DNA of 64,000 nt from assembly GCF_041154455.1 (NCBI RefSeq), contig NZ_AP028664.1, positions 2,047,001 to 2,111,000 on the forward strand. Direction: 5' to 3'. The DNA is from Variovorax sp. V213. Lineage in GTDB: Bacteria > Pseudomonadota > Gammaproteobacteria > Burkholderiales > Burkholderiaceae_C. The notes beneath the pieces are model-generated. The model saw only the letters and a list, made by a program, of their open reading frames with translations. It ran no database searches and was not told the DNA's origin. Below are positions 27,251-37,861 of this stretch, in pieces; position 1 is the first letter of the stretch; each line of letters starts with the position of its first letter. The translations under genes were made by a program, and so were the position numbers.

Positions 27251-28261
27251 CTACCTTGCGGCGGCCCGGGCTTCCTCGATCCAGCCGTCGAACAGCGGCC
27301 GGTGCACCCGGATCCAGCCGTCGGTGTGGCGCTCCAGGTCTTGCTGCGTGTTGGCGCCCTGGCTCATGCGCAGGTTCTGGGCGTTGATGTCGCCGATCGG
27401 CAGTTTCATCACCTCGAACAGCTTGCCGGCCGCGGGATTCTTCTCGACGAAGGCCCTGTTGGCGACGATCTGCTCCTGGTTGGCCTGGAAGCCGTAGTTC
27501 TTGCCATTCGGAAGCTGCGTGTCCGCGTTCCCGCCCTGGGAGGACGAGAACGGCACTTGAAGCCACACCACGTCCGCGCCCGGCCGCAGCACGGCGCTGA
27601 CCCAGTAGGGCGTCCAGGTGTAGTACAGCACCGGCTTGTCCTGCTTGAAGCGGGCGATGGTGTCGGCCATCAGCGCGGCGTAGCTGCCCTGCTTGTGCGT
27701 GACGGTGTCGCGCAGCTGGTAGGCCGTCAGGTGGTTCTCGATCGCCAGTTCGCAGCCCCAGCCGGGGTTGCAGCCCGTCAGGTCGGCCTTGCCGTCGTCG
27801 TCGGCGTCGAACAGCTTCGCGATGGCCGGGTCCTTCAGCTGCGCGATGTTGGTGATGTTGTGCTGCTCGGCCGTCTTGCGGTCGATGAGGTAGCCCTGCA
27901 CCGCGCCGTCCGAGTACACGCCCTTGCGCCACAGCTTGGCGTCGCCGCCGCTGTTCTTGTAGAAGTCGGCGTGCAGCAGGCTCCAGTGGTTGGCCATGAA
28001 AGTGGCGTCGCCGTTGGCGATGGCCAGGTGCTCGGTGGCGGGTTCGAGGTCTTTCATCGGCAGGGCGGTGTAGCCGAGCTTTTCGAGCGCGCGCATCACG
28101 AGCAGCGTCTGGAACGCCTCTTCGGCGAGCGAGCTCTTGAGCGGCTGCACGGTGACGCCTTGGCCGGGCAGGTCGTTGGCGGCCTGCGCAGCCATGCCGA
28201 AAGCGACGAAGCCGAGCGCCAGGAGGCCGCGGGCGATGTGGTGGAGACGGGTTTTCTTCAT
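27251..28261 (-). CDS. proX: Glycine betaine/proline ABC transporter substrate-binding protein ProX
   Basis: Periplasmic receptor for glycine betaine and related osmoprotectants. The 336-aa precursor has a signal peptide cleaved near GMAAQA-AN (about residue 27). The mature protein keeps ProX marks: PLKSSLAEEAFQTLLV, the aromatic ATFMANHWSLLHADFY segment that builds the ligand cage, GCNPGWGCE, and the tryptophans in YYTWTPYWV. It is the third gene of proV-proW-proX, the ProU order known from E. coli. Confidence 0.93.
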   Translation of the reverse strand: MKKTRLHHIARGLLALGFVAFGMAAQAANDLPGQGVTVQPLKSSLAEEAFQTLLVMRALEKLGYTALPMKDLEPATEHLAIANGDATFMANHWSLLHADFYKNSGGDAKLWRKGVYSDGAVQGYLIDRKTAEQHNITNIAQLKDPAIAKLFDADDDGKADLTGCNPGWGCELAIENHLTAYQLRDTVTHKQGSYAALMADTIARFKQDKPVLYYTWTPYWVSAVLRPGADVVWLQVPFSSSQGGNADTQLPNGKNYGFQANQEQIVANRAFVEKNPAAGKLFEVMKLPIGDINAQNLRMSQGANTQQDLERHTDGWIRVHRPLFDGWIEEARAAAR

Positions 28262-28283
28262 GCTTGGATTCCTTCGTGGGAGC

Positions 28284-29456
28284 TCAGCGCGCTTGCGTGG
28301 ACAGGGCAGGTACAGGCTCGCTCGCATGGTGCGGCGGCGTGCTCACGAGGCGCTGCAGCAGATGCAGCGCAAAGCCGGCCGGCCCGGTGTGCCACCAGCG
28401 GCGCCCGGCGCTGCGGCGCGACTGGCCCATGGCCTGCGTGAGGCGGTCGAGCGAGATCGCCAGCAGCACGATGCCCAGGCCGCCGACGGTCGCCAGGCCC
28501 ATGTCGAGCCGGCCGATGCCGCGCAGCACCATCTGGCCCAGGCCGCCGACCGCGATCATCGAGGCGATCACCACCATAGAGAGCGACAGCATCAGCGCCT
28601 GGTTGATGCCCGCCATGATCGACGGCATGGCCAGCGGCAGTTGCACCTTCACCAGCATCTGCCAGGGCGAGGCGCCGTAGGCGCGCGCGGCCTCGATCAG
28701 GTCGGGCCGCACCTGGCGCAGGCCCAGGTTGGTCAGGCGCACCAGCGGCGCCAGCGCAAAGATGATGGTCACGATCACGCCCGGCACGTTGCCGATGCCG
28801 AACAGCATCACCACCGGCACCAGGTAGACGAAGGCGGGCGTGGTCTGCATCGCGTCGAGCACCGGGCGCGTGAGGCGCTGGGCGCGGTCGCTGCTGGCCA
28901 GCAGCACGCCGAGCGGCAGGCCGATCACCATGCAGAAAACGAGCGAGGTCAGCACCAGCGACAGCGTCACCATGGCTTCGGGCCAGATGCCCAGCATGGC
29001 CACGAGCAGCAGCGCCGCCGTGGTGCCGATGGCGAGCGCGCGGCCCGCGAACTGCCAGGCGAACAGGCCGATGAGGGCGATCATGGCCAGCGTCGGCAGG
29101 CCGGTCAGCAGGCCCTGCACCCAGTTCAGCGTGCTGTCGATGGGCAGGCGCACGGTCTGGAAGAAGGGGCGGAAGTGCTCGACCACCCAGCCGAGGCCCT
29201 GGTTGATCCAGGATTCGACGGGCAGGGAGCCGTCCCAGAGGCGGTGCAATTGGAGGCCGCCGGTGGCGGCGTCGGGCGATCCGGCCAGCTGGCGAGCCGT
29301 GTCGATGGGGGCGTCGAGCCAGGCGCTGGTCGCGGAGGCGTCGGGGGCGGCGGACAGGGCGGCCCAGGGATCGGCCGGCGCCGCTGCCTGCGGGGCCGTG
29401 GCGGTGGAGGCGTCGTTCAGGGGCGCGAGTTCGGAGGGCAGTGCGGTGTCGTTCAT
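28284..29456 (-). CDS. proW: Glycine betaine/proline ABC transporter permease ProW
   Basis: Inner-membrane permease of the ProU system. The 390-aa protein has a long N-terminal part (about 130 residues, rich in Ala, Pro and Ser and partly disordered), then the binding-protein-dependent transport domain with the EAA-type loop LIEAARAYGASPWQMLVKVQLPLAMPSIMAG. The extended N terminus is also found in E. coli ProW. ATG 29456 has AAGGA seven bases upstream; a TTG one codon earlier is also in frame. Confidence 0.93.
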   Translation of the reverse strand: MNDTALPSELAPLNDASTATAPQAAAPADPWAALSAAPDASATSAWLDAPIDTARQLAGSPDAATGGLQLHRLWDGSLPVESWINQGLGWVVEHFRPFFQTVRLPIDSTLNWVQGLLTGLPTLAMIALIGLFAWQFAGRALAIGTTAALLLVAMLGIWPEAMVTLSLVLTSLVFCMVIGLPLGVLLASSDRAQRLTRPVLDAMQTTPAFVYLVPVVMLFGIGNVPGVIVTIIFALAPLVRLTNLGLRQVRPDLIEAARAYGASPWQMLVKVQLPLAMPSIMAGINQALMLSLSMVVIASMIAVGGLGQMVLRGIGRLDMGLATVGGLGIVLLAISLDRLTQAMGQSRRSAGRRWWHTGPAGFALHLLQRLVSTPPHHASEPVPALSTQAR

Positions 29457-29477
29457 CAATGGGTCCTTCGAGGTCGG

Positions 29478-30737
29478 TCAGACAACGGCCACGGCGGCCG
29501 CAGCAGAAACAGGTTGGGGCTGGTGTGCCGGGTCGATCGGCGGCGTGTCGCGGTCGAGAAACTTCAGCAGCGTCGTCTTGCTGATCGCACCGCAGAAGCG
29601 GCCGTCGCCGGCCACCACGGGCACGGCACACGGCGCCTGGCCCACCTGGCCGATCAGGCCGGCCACGGGCGCGTCGGCCTCGATCACGCCCAGGTCGTTC
29701 AGGAACGCGTGGCGCAGCCCCAGCGGGCCCGAATGCCCGTCGAGCGCCGAGCGCAGCGTGTCGGCCGACACGGTACCCAGGTAGCGCTTGGTCGGGCTCG
29801 TCACGTAGGCGAAGTCGCGGTCCTGGTCTTCCAGGACCTTGAGTGCCGCATGCGCACCGCGCTCGGGGTGCTCGCAGACCACCGTGAGCGATTTGCGCGC
29901 GATGTCCGCCGCCTTGAACACAGCCGCCGCGTCCACGCCGCGCACGAAGCTGCGCACATACTCGTCGGCGGGGCTGCGCAAGATCTCGTCGGGCGTGCCG
30001 ACCTGGATCACCTGGCCGTCCTTCATGATCGCGATGCGGTCGCCGATGCGCATGGCCTCGTCGAGGTCGTGCGAGATGAAGACGATGGTGCGGCGCTGCT
30101 CCTTCTGCAGCCGCAACAGCTCGGACTGCATCTCGGTGCGGATGATCGGGTCGAGGGCCGAGAAGGCCTCGTCCATCAGCAGGATCGACGGATCGGAAGC
30201 CAGCGCGCGCGCCAGGCCCACGCGCTGCTGCATGCCGCCCGAGAGCTCGTCGGGATAGCTGTCGCCCCAGCCCGCAAGACCCACCTGCGCGAGCGCCTTG
30301 TCGGCCTGCGCGAGGCGTTCCTTCCTGCTGGTGCCCGACAGCTCGAGGCCGAAGGCGGTGTTCTCGCGTACCGTCATGTGCGGCATCAGCGCGAACGACT
30401 GGAACACCATGCTGATGTCCTTGCGGCGCAGCGCGCGCAGCTTCGCATCCGAGTGCTCGTTGATGTCCGCGCCGTCGATCACGATGCGGCCCGCGGTCGG
30501 CTCGATCAGCCGGTTCAAGAGGCGCACCAGCGTCGATTTTCCCGACCCCGAGAGACCCATGATGACGAAGACCTCGCCGGCCTGGATTTCGAAGGTGGCA
30601 TCGAACACCCCGATCGACTGGCCCGTCTGCGCGAGGATTTCCTTCTTCGAAAAACCTTGCCGGACCAATTCGAGCGCCTGTTCGGGCGAGTCGCCGAACA
30701 CCTTGAAAACATGGTCGATGAGAATTCCTTTGGCCAT
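29478..30737 (-). CDS. proV: Glycine betaine/proline ABC transporter ATP-binding protein ProV
   Basis: ATPase of the ProU importer, 419 aa. Walker A is GLSGSGKST, the signature LSGGMQQR, Walker B ILLMDEAFSALDP, and the switch His is in ISHDLDEA. Behind the ATPase are two CBS-type repeats (about 275-400) that in this family sense ionic strength or cyclic-di-AMP. The ATG at 30737 has AAGGAG upstream. The frame is open more than 100 codons further upstream, which I take as a chance effect of high G+C. Confidence 0.94.
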   Translation of the reverse strand: MAKGILIDHVFKVFGDSPEQALELVRQGFSKKEILAQTGQSIGVFDATFEIQAGEVFVIMGLSGSGKSTLVRLLNRLIEPTAGRIVIDGADINEHSDAKLRALRRKDISMVFQSFALMPHMTVRENTAFGLELSGTSRKERLAQADKALAQVGLAGWGDSYPDELSGGMQQRVGLARALASDPSILLMDEAFSALDPIIRTEMQSELLRLQKEQRRTIVFISHDLDEAMRIGDRIAIMKDGQVIQVGTPDEILRSPADEYVRSFVRGVDAAAVFKAADIARKSLTVVCEHPERGAHAALKVLEDQDRDFAYVTSPTKRYLGTVSADTLRSALDGHSGPLGLRHAFLNDLGVIEADAPVAGLIGQVGQAPCAVPVVAGDGRFCGAISKTTLLKFLDRDTPPIDPAHQPQPVSAAAAVAVV

Positions 30738-31113
30738 ACGCCGGGCTCCTTGTGTGATGGTTGGACACAGCGCCGCCCCGGAGGACGGCAACGGCCACGC
30801 CATCAGCCGATGGGGCTGCCCGAACAGAGCGCGTGAAGAAAGCGCGTGCAATGGCCCGGCGAGCCTCGAAGGCTGCCGACAGGCACTGAAGACGACATGG
30901 CGACGAAGCCAGTGCCCGCCGGATGCTTCATTCGCAGGGCGGCGGGCCTGGTCGAGGGGCGCCGCCTGGATGAGCGTGACGTGGCAATGGGGCCGGAAAG
31001 ATCCGGCCGGTTTGCCGGGCAGGGCCCGGCGGGAAGAGCCTTGCACCGCGACGGGATTCGGTGATCCGCGAGTAGCGCAAGCGCAACCAACATGACTTGT
31101 TGGTCGTCTGAAG
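30738..31113 (-). promoter_or_regulatory. Long structured 5' leader of proVWX
   Basis: About 375 bases separate the predicted transcription start (near 31113) from proV. I see no convincing protein here. Near its 5' end, in minus-strand sense, are perfect hairpins: CCAACA/TGTTGG around a 5-base loop at about 31082-31098, then GCCGGGC/GCCCGGC around 3 bases (31014-31030) and GGCCGGA/TCCGGCC around 4 bases (30991-31008). None has a T run. The rest is G+C-rich sequence without an obvious motif. Whether it regulates the operon is inference. Confidence 0.5.
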
Positions 31114-31119
31114 ACCGTA

Positions 31120-31149
31120 ATTATAACTTTTTGACATTACGTGAGTCAA
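31120..31149 (-). promoter_or_regulatory. Strong sigma-70 promoter reading towards proVWX
   Basis: On the minus strand TTGACT (31149-31144) and a perfect TATAAT (31125-31120) are 18 bases apart. It is in an A/T-rich island, unusual for this window, and is the best candidate for the osmotically controlled proVWX promoter. Confidence 0.75.
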
Positions 31150-31286
31150 GCCCGCGGCGTATCGTGGGCCGGGTGTCCGGGGCGAAAAAAGCCTAGGCAA
31201 ATGCGAGCCATTCTTATCAAGGCCATACTCGGCACCGCGCCCGGTGAGCGGGCGCAACCATCCAAGACTGCGGAGCTTTTTTCATC

Positions 31287-32684
31287 ATGACGACTTCCCC
31301 CAAGACCCGTGCCGAGCGCGATACCTTTGGACCGATCGACGTGCCGGCCGACAAGCTGTGGGGTGCGCAAACGCAGCGCTCGCTGCAGAACTTCGACATC
31401 TCCGGCGAGCAGCAGCCGCGCGAGATCATCAAGGCGCTGGCGCAGGTCAAGCGCGCCTCGGCGGTGGTCAACCATGCGCTGGGCCTGCAGGACGAGAAGA
31501 AGACAAAGGCGATCGTGGCCGCGGCCGACGAAGTCATCGCGGGCAAGCACCCGGGCGAGTTCCCGCTGGTGGTCTGGCAGACCGGCTCGGGCACGCAGAC
31601 CAACATGAACGTCAACGAGGTGCTGGCCAACCGCGCCAGCGAACTGCTCGGCGGCGAGCGCGGGGAAGGGCGCCTCGTGCACCCGAACGACGATGTGAAC
31701 CGCAGCCAGTCGAGCAACGACGTGTTCCCCACCGCCATGCACGTGGCGGCCGTCGAAGCCATCACGCACAAGCTGCTGCCCGCCATTGCCAAGCTGCGCG
31801 GCACGCTTGAGAAAAAGTCGGAGGACTTTTCCGACATCGTGAAGATCGGCCGCACCCACCTGCAGGACGCCACGCCCCTCACGCTGGGCCAGGAGTTCTC
31901 GGGCTACGTGGCGCAGCTGGCGCACGGCGAGGCGCATGTGCGCGCGGCGCTGCCGCACCTGTGCGAGCTGGCGCTGGGTGGCACGGCCGTCGGCACCGGG
32001 CTCAATGCGCCCAAGGGCTACGCGGAGCAGGTGGCGGCCGAGTTGGCCAAGCTCACGGGCCTGCCTTTCGTGACCGCGCCCAACAAGTTCGAAGCCATGG
32101 CCAGCGTCGATGCGCTGGTGCATGCCCACGGCGCGCTCAAGACGCTCGCGGCCAGCATGACCAAGATCGCCAACGACGTGCGCTGGCTCGCGAGCGGCCC
32201 GCGCAGCGGCATCGGCGAACTCAGCATTCCCGAGAACGAACCGGGCTCGTCGATCATGCCGGGCAAGGTCAACCCGACCCAGAGCGAAGCCGTCACGATG
32301 CTGGCCGCGCAGGTGTTCGGCAACGACGTGGCCATCAACATCGGCGGCGCCTCGGGCAACTTCGAACTGAACGTGTTCCGTCCGATGGTGGCGCACAACT
32401 TCCTGCAGAGCGTGCGCCTGCTGGCCGACGGCATGGTGAGCTTCAACGACCACTGCGCCGTGGGCATCGAGCCGAACCGCGAGCGCATCACCGAGCTGGT
32501 GCAGCGCTCGCTGATGCTGGTGACCGCGCTCAACACGCACATCGGCTACGACAAGTCGGCCTACATCGCGAAGAAGGCGCACAAGGAAGGCACGAGCCTG
32601 CGCGAAGCCGCGATCGCTTCGGGGCACCTGACGGCCGAGCAGTTCGACCAGTGGGTGGTGCCGGAGAACATGACGGGCCGTTGA
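31287..32684 (+). CDS. fumC: Fumarate hydratase, class II
   Basis: Iron-independent homotetrameric fumarase, 465 aa, the usual length. The superfamily signature GSSIMPGKVNP, carrying the catalytic serine on a mobile loop, is at about residues 321-331. GSGTQTNMNVNEV, NDVFPTAMH and the KIGRTHLQDATPLTLGQE active-site segment are intact. It faces away from proVWX; the two share a 549-base gap. A strong bidirectional terminator follows. Together with the Fe-S fumarase upstream it gives the cell two forms of the same step. Confidence 0.96.
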   Translation: MTTSPKTRAERDTFGPIDVPADKLWGAQTQRSLQNFDISGEQQPREIIKALAQVKRASAVVNHALGLQDEKKTKAIVAAADEVIAGKHPGEFPLVVWQTGSGTQTNMNVNEVLANRASELLGGERGEGRLVHPNDDVNRSQSSNDVFPTAMHVAAVEAITHKLLPAIAKLRGTLEKKSEDFSDIVKIGRTHLQDATPLTLGQEFSGYVAQLAHGEAHVRAALPHLCELALGGTAVGTGLNAPKGYAEQVAAELAKLTGLPFVTAPNKFEAMASVDALVHAHGALKTLAASMTKIANDVRWLASGPRSGIGELSIPENEPGSSIMPGKVNPTQSEAVTMLAAQVFGNDVAINIGGASGNFELNVFRPMVAHNFLQSVRLLADGMVSFNDHCAVGIEPNRERITELVQRSLMLVTALNTHIGYDKSAYIAKKAHKEGTSLREAAIASGHLTAEQFDQWVVPENMTGR

Positions 32685-32700
32685 TTCGGGCCGCCCCATG

Positions 32701-32726
32701 AAAAAAGGACCCGAGGGTCCTTTTTT
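32701..32726. terminator. Bidirectional terminator between fumC and the NAD(P)-binding protein gene
   Basis: AAAAAA-GGACCC-GA-GGGTCC-TTTTTT is a perfect symmetrical stem with A and T runs on each side, so it can end transcription from both convergent genes. Confidence 0.92.
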
Positions 32727-32730
32727 GTTT

Positions 32731-33348
32731 TCAGTAGCCGATGGTGTAGCGCTGGCGCGAGTGCGCGGCCTTTTCGAGCTCGTCGATGAACGCGATCGCA
32801 TAGTCCTCGAAGCTGATCCAGCTGCGGCCTTCGGCGCTCACGAGCAGGTCGTCCTTTCCGAGGCGGAACTTGCCCGTGCGTTCGCCTTCGACGAACTCGG
32901 CGGAAGGCGAGAGGAAGGTCCAGTCGAGTTCCTTCTCGCCCTGCAGCACCTCCAGGAACGCAGCGCCCGCTGAAGCCTCGGCCTTGTATGCCTCGGGGAA
33001 ATTCGGCGTGTCGATCACCTTCAGGCCGGGCGCCGCGAAAAGGCTGCCGGCGCCGCCGACCACCAGCAGGCGCTTCACGCCCGCGCGCTTGGCCGGCTCG
33101 ATGATGGCCTCGGGCGGCACGGTGGAGAAGTGCGCGGCGCTGAACACGGCGTCATGGCCAGCCAATGCCTTTTCGAGCGCGGGCGCGTCGAGCACGTCGA
33201 CGTCGATGGCCTTCACATCGGCGCGGCCCGACAGCTTTTCGCTGGCCTTGCGTGCAATGGCCGTCACGGTGTGGCCGCGGCGGAGGGCCTCTTCGAGAAG
33301 GCGGCCACCGGCGCGTCCGGTGGCGCCAATGATGGCGATGTGGCTCAT
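32731..33348 (-). CDS. NAD(P)-dependent oxidoreductase, NAD(P)H-binding (NmrA-like) family
   Basis: A 205-aa Rossmann-fold protein of the short atypical SDR group. It opens with IAIIGATGRAGGRLLEEAL (glycine-rich nucleotide motif) and has LLVVGGAGSL and WTFLSPSAEF later. Members include YwnB-type proteins and flavin/quinone reductases; some only bind the cofactor. The substrate is unknown. It is divergent from a LysR-family gene, which probably controls it. Confidence 0.85.
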   Translation of the reverse strand: MSHIAIIGATGRAGGRLLEEALRRGHTVTAIARKASEKLSGRADVKAIDVDVLDAPALEKALAGHDAVFSAAHFSTVPPEAIIEPAKRAGVKRLLVVGGAGSLFAAPGLKVIDTPNFPEAYKAEASAGAAFLEVLQGEKELDWTFLSPSAEFVEGERTGKFRLGKDDLLVSAEGRSWISFEDYAIAFIDELEKAAHSRQRYTIGY

Positions 33349-33366
33349 GAATGCTCCTGAAAAGTT

Positions 33367-33405
33367 GATGCGATGAAACGCATCTTAGGTTTCTGCTTTC
33401 GAAAG
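33367..33405. promoter_or_regulatory. Palindromes in the gap between the LysR gene and the oxidoreductase gene
   Basis: GATGCG-ATGAAA-CGCATC at 33367-33384 is a perfect inverted repeat, and CTTTCGAAAG at 33396-33405 is a perfect 10-base palindrome. They lie in the 101-base divergent gap and are candidates for binding sites of the LysR protein. Confidence 0.5.
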
Positions 33406-33449
33406 AAATACCTCGAATTTCGCGCTTGTTTATTCCTAAAATCGTTCGA

Positions 33450-34367
33450 ATGGACCGATTGAATGCAATGCGCGTGTTCGTCACGGTGGTCGACTCGGGC
33501 AGCCTTTCGGCCGCGGCCGACAAGCTCGATCTTTCTCGGCCGGTGGTCACGCGCTACGTGGCCGAACTCGAGCAATGGACCGGCGCACGCCTGCTGCACC
33601 GCACGACGCGACGGCTGAGCCTCACTGCGGCGGGCGAAGAACTGCTGCCACGCTGCCGCCAGGTGCTCGAACTCGCGGGCGACATGCAGGCCGCCGTGCG
33701 GCACCCGGCCGAGGCGCCGCGGGGCCAATTGCGCATCACGGCCAGCACGTCCTTCGCGCAGGCGCAACTGGCCGGCGCCGTGGCCGATTACGTGCGGTTG
33801 TATCCCGGGGTGGCGGTCGACCTGGTGCTGCTGGACCGCGCGGTGAACCTGGTGGACGAGCGCATCGATCTCGCCATTCGAGTGGCAGTGGAGATCGATC
33901 CCAACCTGATCGCGCGGCGGCTCACCGACTGCCGGTCGGTGGTTTGCGCGTCACCCGGCTACCTGAAGGAACACGGCAAGCCCTCGCGCGTGGAGGAACT
34001 GGCCCAACGCAATTGCCTCACGCATTCCTACTTCGGGCGCAGCCTGTGGAATTTCACGCGCAAGGACAATGGGGAGCCGGTGTCCGTGGCCGTGGGCGGC
34101 AACCTGTCGACCAACGATGCCGCGAGCCTGATGCAGTTGGCGCGGGCGGGGGCGGGCGTTGCGATGCTGCCGACCTACCTGACGGCCGGCCTTGTGAAAG
34201 CCGGCGAACTGGTGCCGCTCTTCCCTGATTGCGAACCGCAGGTGGTGGGCATGTACGCGGTGTATGCCTCGCGCAAGCACATGCCGGCCGCGCTGCGCAC
34301 GATGCTCGACTTTCTGGCCGAGCGATTCACCGATGTGCCCGAATGGGACGCGCCGCGCGCCGGGTAG
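33450..34367 (+). CDS. LysR family transcriptional regulator (CrgA/AaeR-like subgroup)
   Basis: A 305-aa regulator. The N-terminal winged helix-turn-helix (about residues 1-60) reads MDRLNAMRVFVTVVDSGSLSAA and RLLHRTTRRLSLTAAG; the C-terminal two-lobe effector domain starts near residue 90 (RGQLRITASTSF). Its opening DRLNAM-FV-V is typical of the subgroup that controls a neighbouring oxidoreductase gene. It probably regulates the divergent NAD(P)-binding protein gene and itself. Confidence 0.92.
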   Translation: MDRLNAMRVFVTVVDSGSLSAAADKLDLSRPVVTRYVAELEQWTGARLLHRTTRRLSLTAAGEELLPRCRQVLELAGDMQAAVRHPAEAPRGQLRITASTSFAQAQLAGAVADYVRLYPGVAVDLVLLDRAVNLVDERIDLAIRVAVEIDPNLIARRLTDCRSVVCASPGYLKEHGKPSRVEELAQRNCLTHSYFGRSLWNFTRKDNGEPVSVAVGGNLSTNDAASLMQLARAGAGVAMLPTYLTAGLVKAGELVPLFPDCEPQVVGMYAVYASRKHMPAALRTMLDFLAERFTDVPEWDAPRAG

Positions 34368-34388
34368 GACGCGCGCGGGCCTGTTCCT

Positions 34389-35027
34389 TCAGTGGGGAAC
34401 GCCGACCTTGGATGCGTTCGCAGTCATCAGCTTGTCGGTGTAGGCGATGGCGATGGCCGACAGCAGGAAGGTGATGTGGATCACCGTCTGCGCAATCAGC
34501 ACGCGGTCGGTGTAGTTGTCTGCGTTGATGAAGGTCTTCAGCAGGTGGATCGAGCTGATGCCGATGATCGCGGTGGCCAGCTTGACCTTGAGCACCGAGG
34601 CGTTCACATGGCTCAGCCATTCGGGCTGGTCGCGATGGCCTTCGAGGTCCATGCGGCTCACGAAGGTCTCGTAGCCGCCCACGATCACCATGATCAGCAG
34701 GTTCGAGATCATCACCACGTCGATCAGCGCCAGCACCACCAGCATGATCACCGTCTCGTTGAGCGTGCTGACCGGCACGGTGGTCTTGTAGCCGATGCTC
34801 GTGATCAGCGACTGCAGCGCTTCCTTGCTGCCGAAGGCGGCCTCGACCAGGTGCAGCAGCTCGACCAGGAAGTGCACCACATATACCGCCTGCGCCACGA
34901 TCAGGCCCAGGTACAGCGGCAGCTGCAGCCAGCGGCTCGCAAAGATCAGCTTGGGCAGCGGCCGGAGCGGCGAGCCGGTGGCGGGAACGGGCGTGCGGGG
35001 GAGGTCGAAAGATTCGGGAGCGGACAT
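34389..35027 (-). CDS. UPF0114 (YqhA/TIGR00645) family membrane protein
   Basis: A 212-aa inner-membrane protein with about four hydrophobic helices. Family marks include IFASRWLQLPLYLGLIVAQ, VMISNLLIMVIVGGYETFVSR and KVKLATAIIGISSIHLLKTFIN. It is longer than E. coli YqhA (164 aa) because of extra N-terminal residues. Function is unknown. It stands alone, convergent with the LysR gene. Confidence 0.9.
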   Translation of the reverse strand: MSAPESFDLPRTPVPATGSPLRPLPKLIFASRWLQLPLYLGLIVAQAVYVVHFLVELLHLVEAAFGSKEALQSLITSIGYKTTVPVSTLNETVIMLVVLALIDVVMISNLLIMVIVGGYETFVSRMDLEGHRDQPEWLSHVNASVLKVKLATAIIGISSIHLLKTFINADNYTDRVLIAQTVIHITFLLSAIAIAYTDKLMTANASKVGVPH

Positions 35028-35103
35028 TGGAGGGGTGGTTGGGAGCGACCGGCGATTCTAGAGGTGCCCCCGTGTCCGACTCGTGATAACCCTGCGAACT
35101 AAT

Positions 35104-35125
35104 ATCGGACCCGGATCGGACCCGT
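35104..35125. repeat. Tandem 11-base repeat upstream of acs
   Basis: ATCGGACCCGG is followed directly by ATCGGACCCGT, about 60 bases before the acs start codon; GTGACCCGT follows a few bases on as a weaker third copy. It could be a regulator-binding site, but the sequence alone does not show this. Confidence 0.5.
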
Positions 35126-35184
35126 CAGTGACCCGTAAGTGGGCCCGCCGACATTACGGCCGCACCTACCCAGGAGACAAGAAA

Positions 35185-37185
<2,001 letters not shown>

Positions 37186-37324
37186 TTGGCTCTGTAGGAC
37201 ATGGCCGTAACTGGAAAGCAGGGGCTATTGCGGCTCTCGGCCTGAGGTAAAACCAGCGCAGCCGCTGTGCGCCTGGCGCGCATGGCGGGTTCCGCTGTGT
37301 TCGACTTTCCGAAGGAGGCCCCCC

Positions 37325-37825
37325 ATGGGCGTGAGATCTGCTTTCCTGTTCGTCATTCTGCTGTTGATCGCGGCCCTTGCCGCGCTCAACTGGGGAACGC
37401 TGTCGGCGCCCGTGCCGGTCTCGCTGGGCTTCATGACGATTTCCGCACCGCTCGGCTTGATGATGCTGGCGCTGACGATCGCTCTCGGCGTGTTCTTCCT
37501 GGTCTATGTGCTGTACCTGCACAGCGCCGTGCTGCTCGATGCCAAGCGCCACAACAAGGAAATGCAAGTGCAGCGCGACCTTGCCGACAAGGCCGAGGCC
37601 TCGCGCTTCACCGAGCTGCGCAATTTCCTGGAAGCGCAGGAGAACAAGCACATGGCGCAGAACGCCGAGCGGCATGCCGCGCTGCTGACGCGGCTGGGAC
37701 AGGTCGAGAGCGTGGTGCGCCAGCGTTCGGAGCAGTCCGACAACACCGTGGCCGCGCACATCGGCCAGCTCGAAGACCGCATCGAGCGCCGCCCGCTGCC
37801 CACGGACATCGATCCGCGGGTCTGA
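37325..37825 (+). CDS. LapA-domain (DUF1049) inner-membrane protein
   Basis: A 166-aa protein with two hydrophobic helices (about residues 5-25 and 42-65), the NWGTLSAPVPVSLGF loop between them typical of the LapA/YciS fold, and a long charged helical tail that looks like a coiled coil. E. coli LapA assists LPS assembly with LapB; no lapB lies next to this gene and the tail is longer, so that role is not assured. A GAAGGAGG ribosome site precedes ATG 37325. Confidence 0.8.
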   Translation: MGVRSAFLFVILLLIAALAALNWGTLSAPVPVSLGFMTISAPLGLMMLALTIALGVFFLVYVLYLHSAVLLDAKRHNKEMQVQRDLADKAEASRFTELRNFLEAQENKHMAQNAERHAALLTRLGQVESVVRQRSEQSDNTVAAHIGQLEDRIERRPLPTDIDPRV

Positions 37826-37861
37826 TGACGATGATGCCGGTCCGGGCGCGGATGCCTGGGA

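Noticed and set aside
30738..31046. In-frame upstream extension of ProV by about 100 residues
   Set aside because: The extension has no similarity to ProV, and a clear AAGGAG site and the family N terminus are at 30737.
30803..31093. A 96-codon frame at the start of the proVWX leader as a possible leader protein
   Set aside because: It starts near the predicted transcript start, but there is no ribosome-binding site, the protein is Arg/Pro/Ser/Cys-rich, and other frames there are equally open. Not supported as a gene.
31131..31136. Perfect TTGACA on the plus strand before fumC
   Set aside because: No acceptable -10 lies 16-19 bases downstream. It overlaps the minus-strand proVWX promoter and is probably coincidental.
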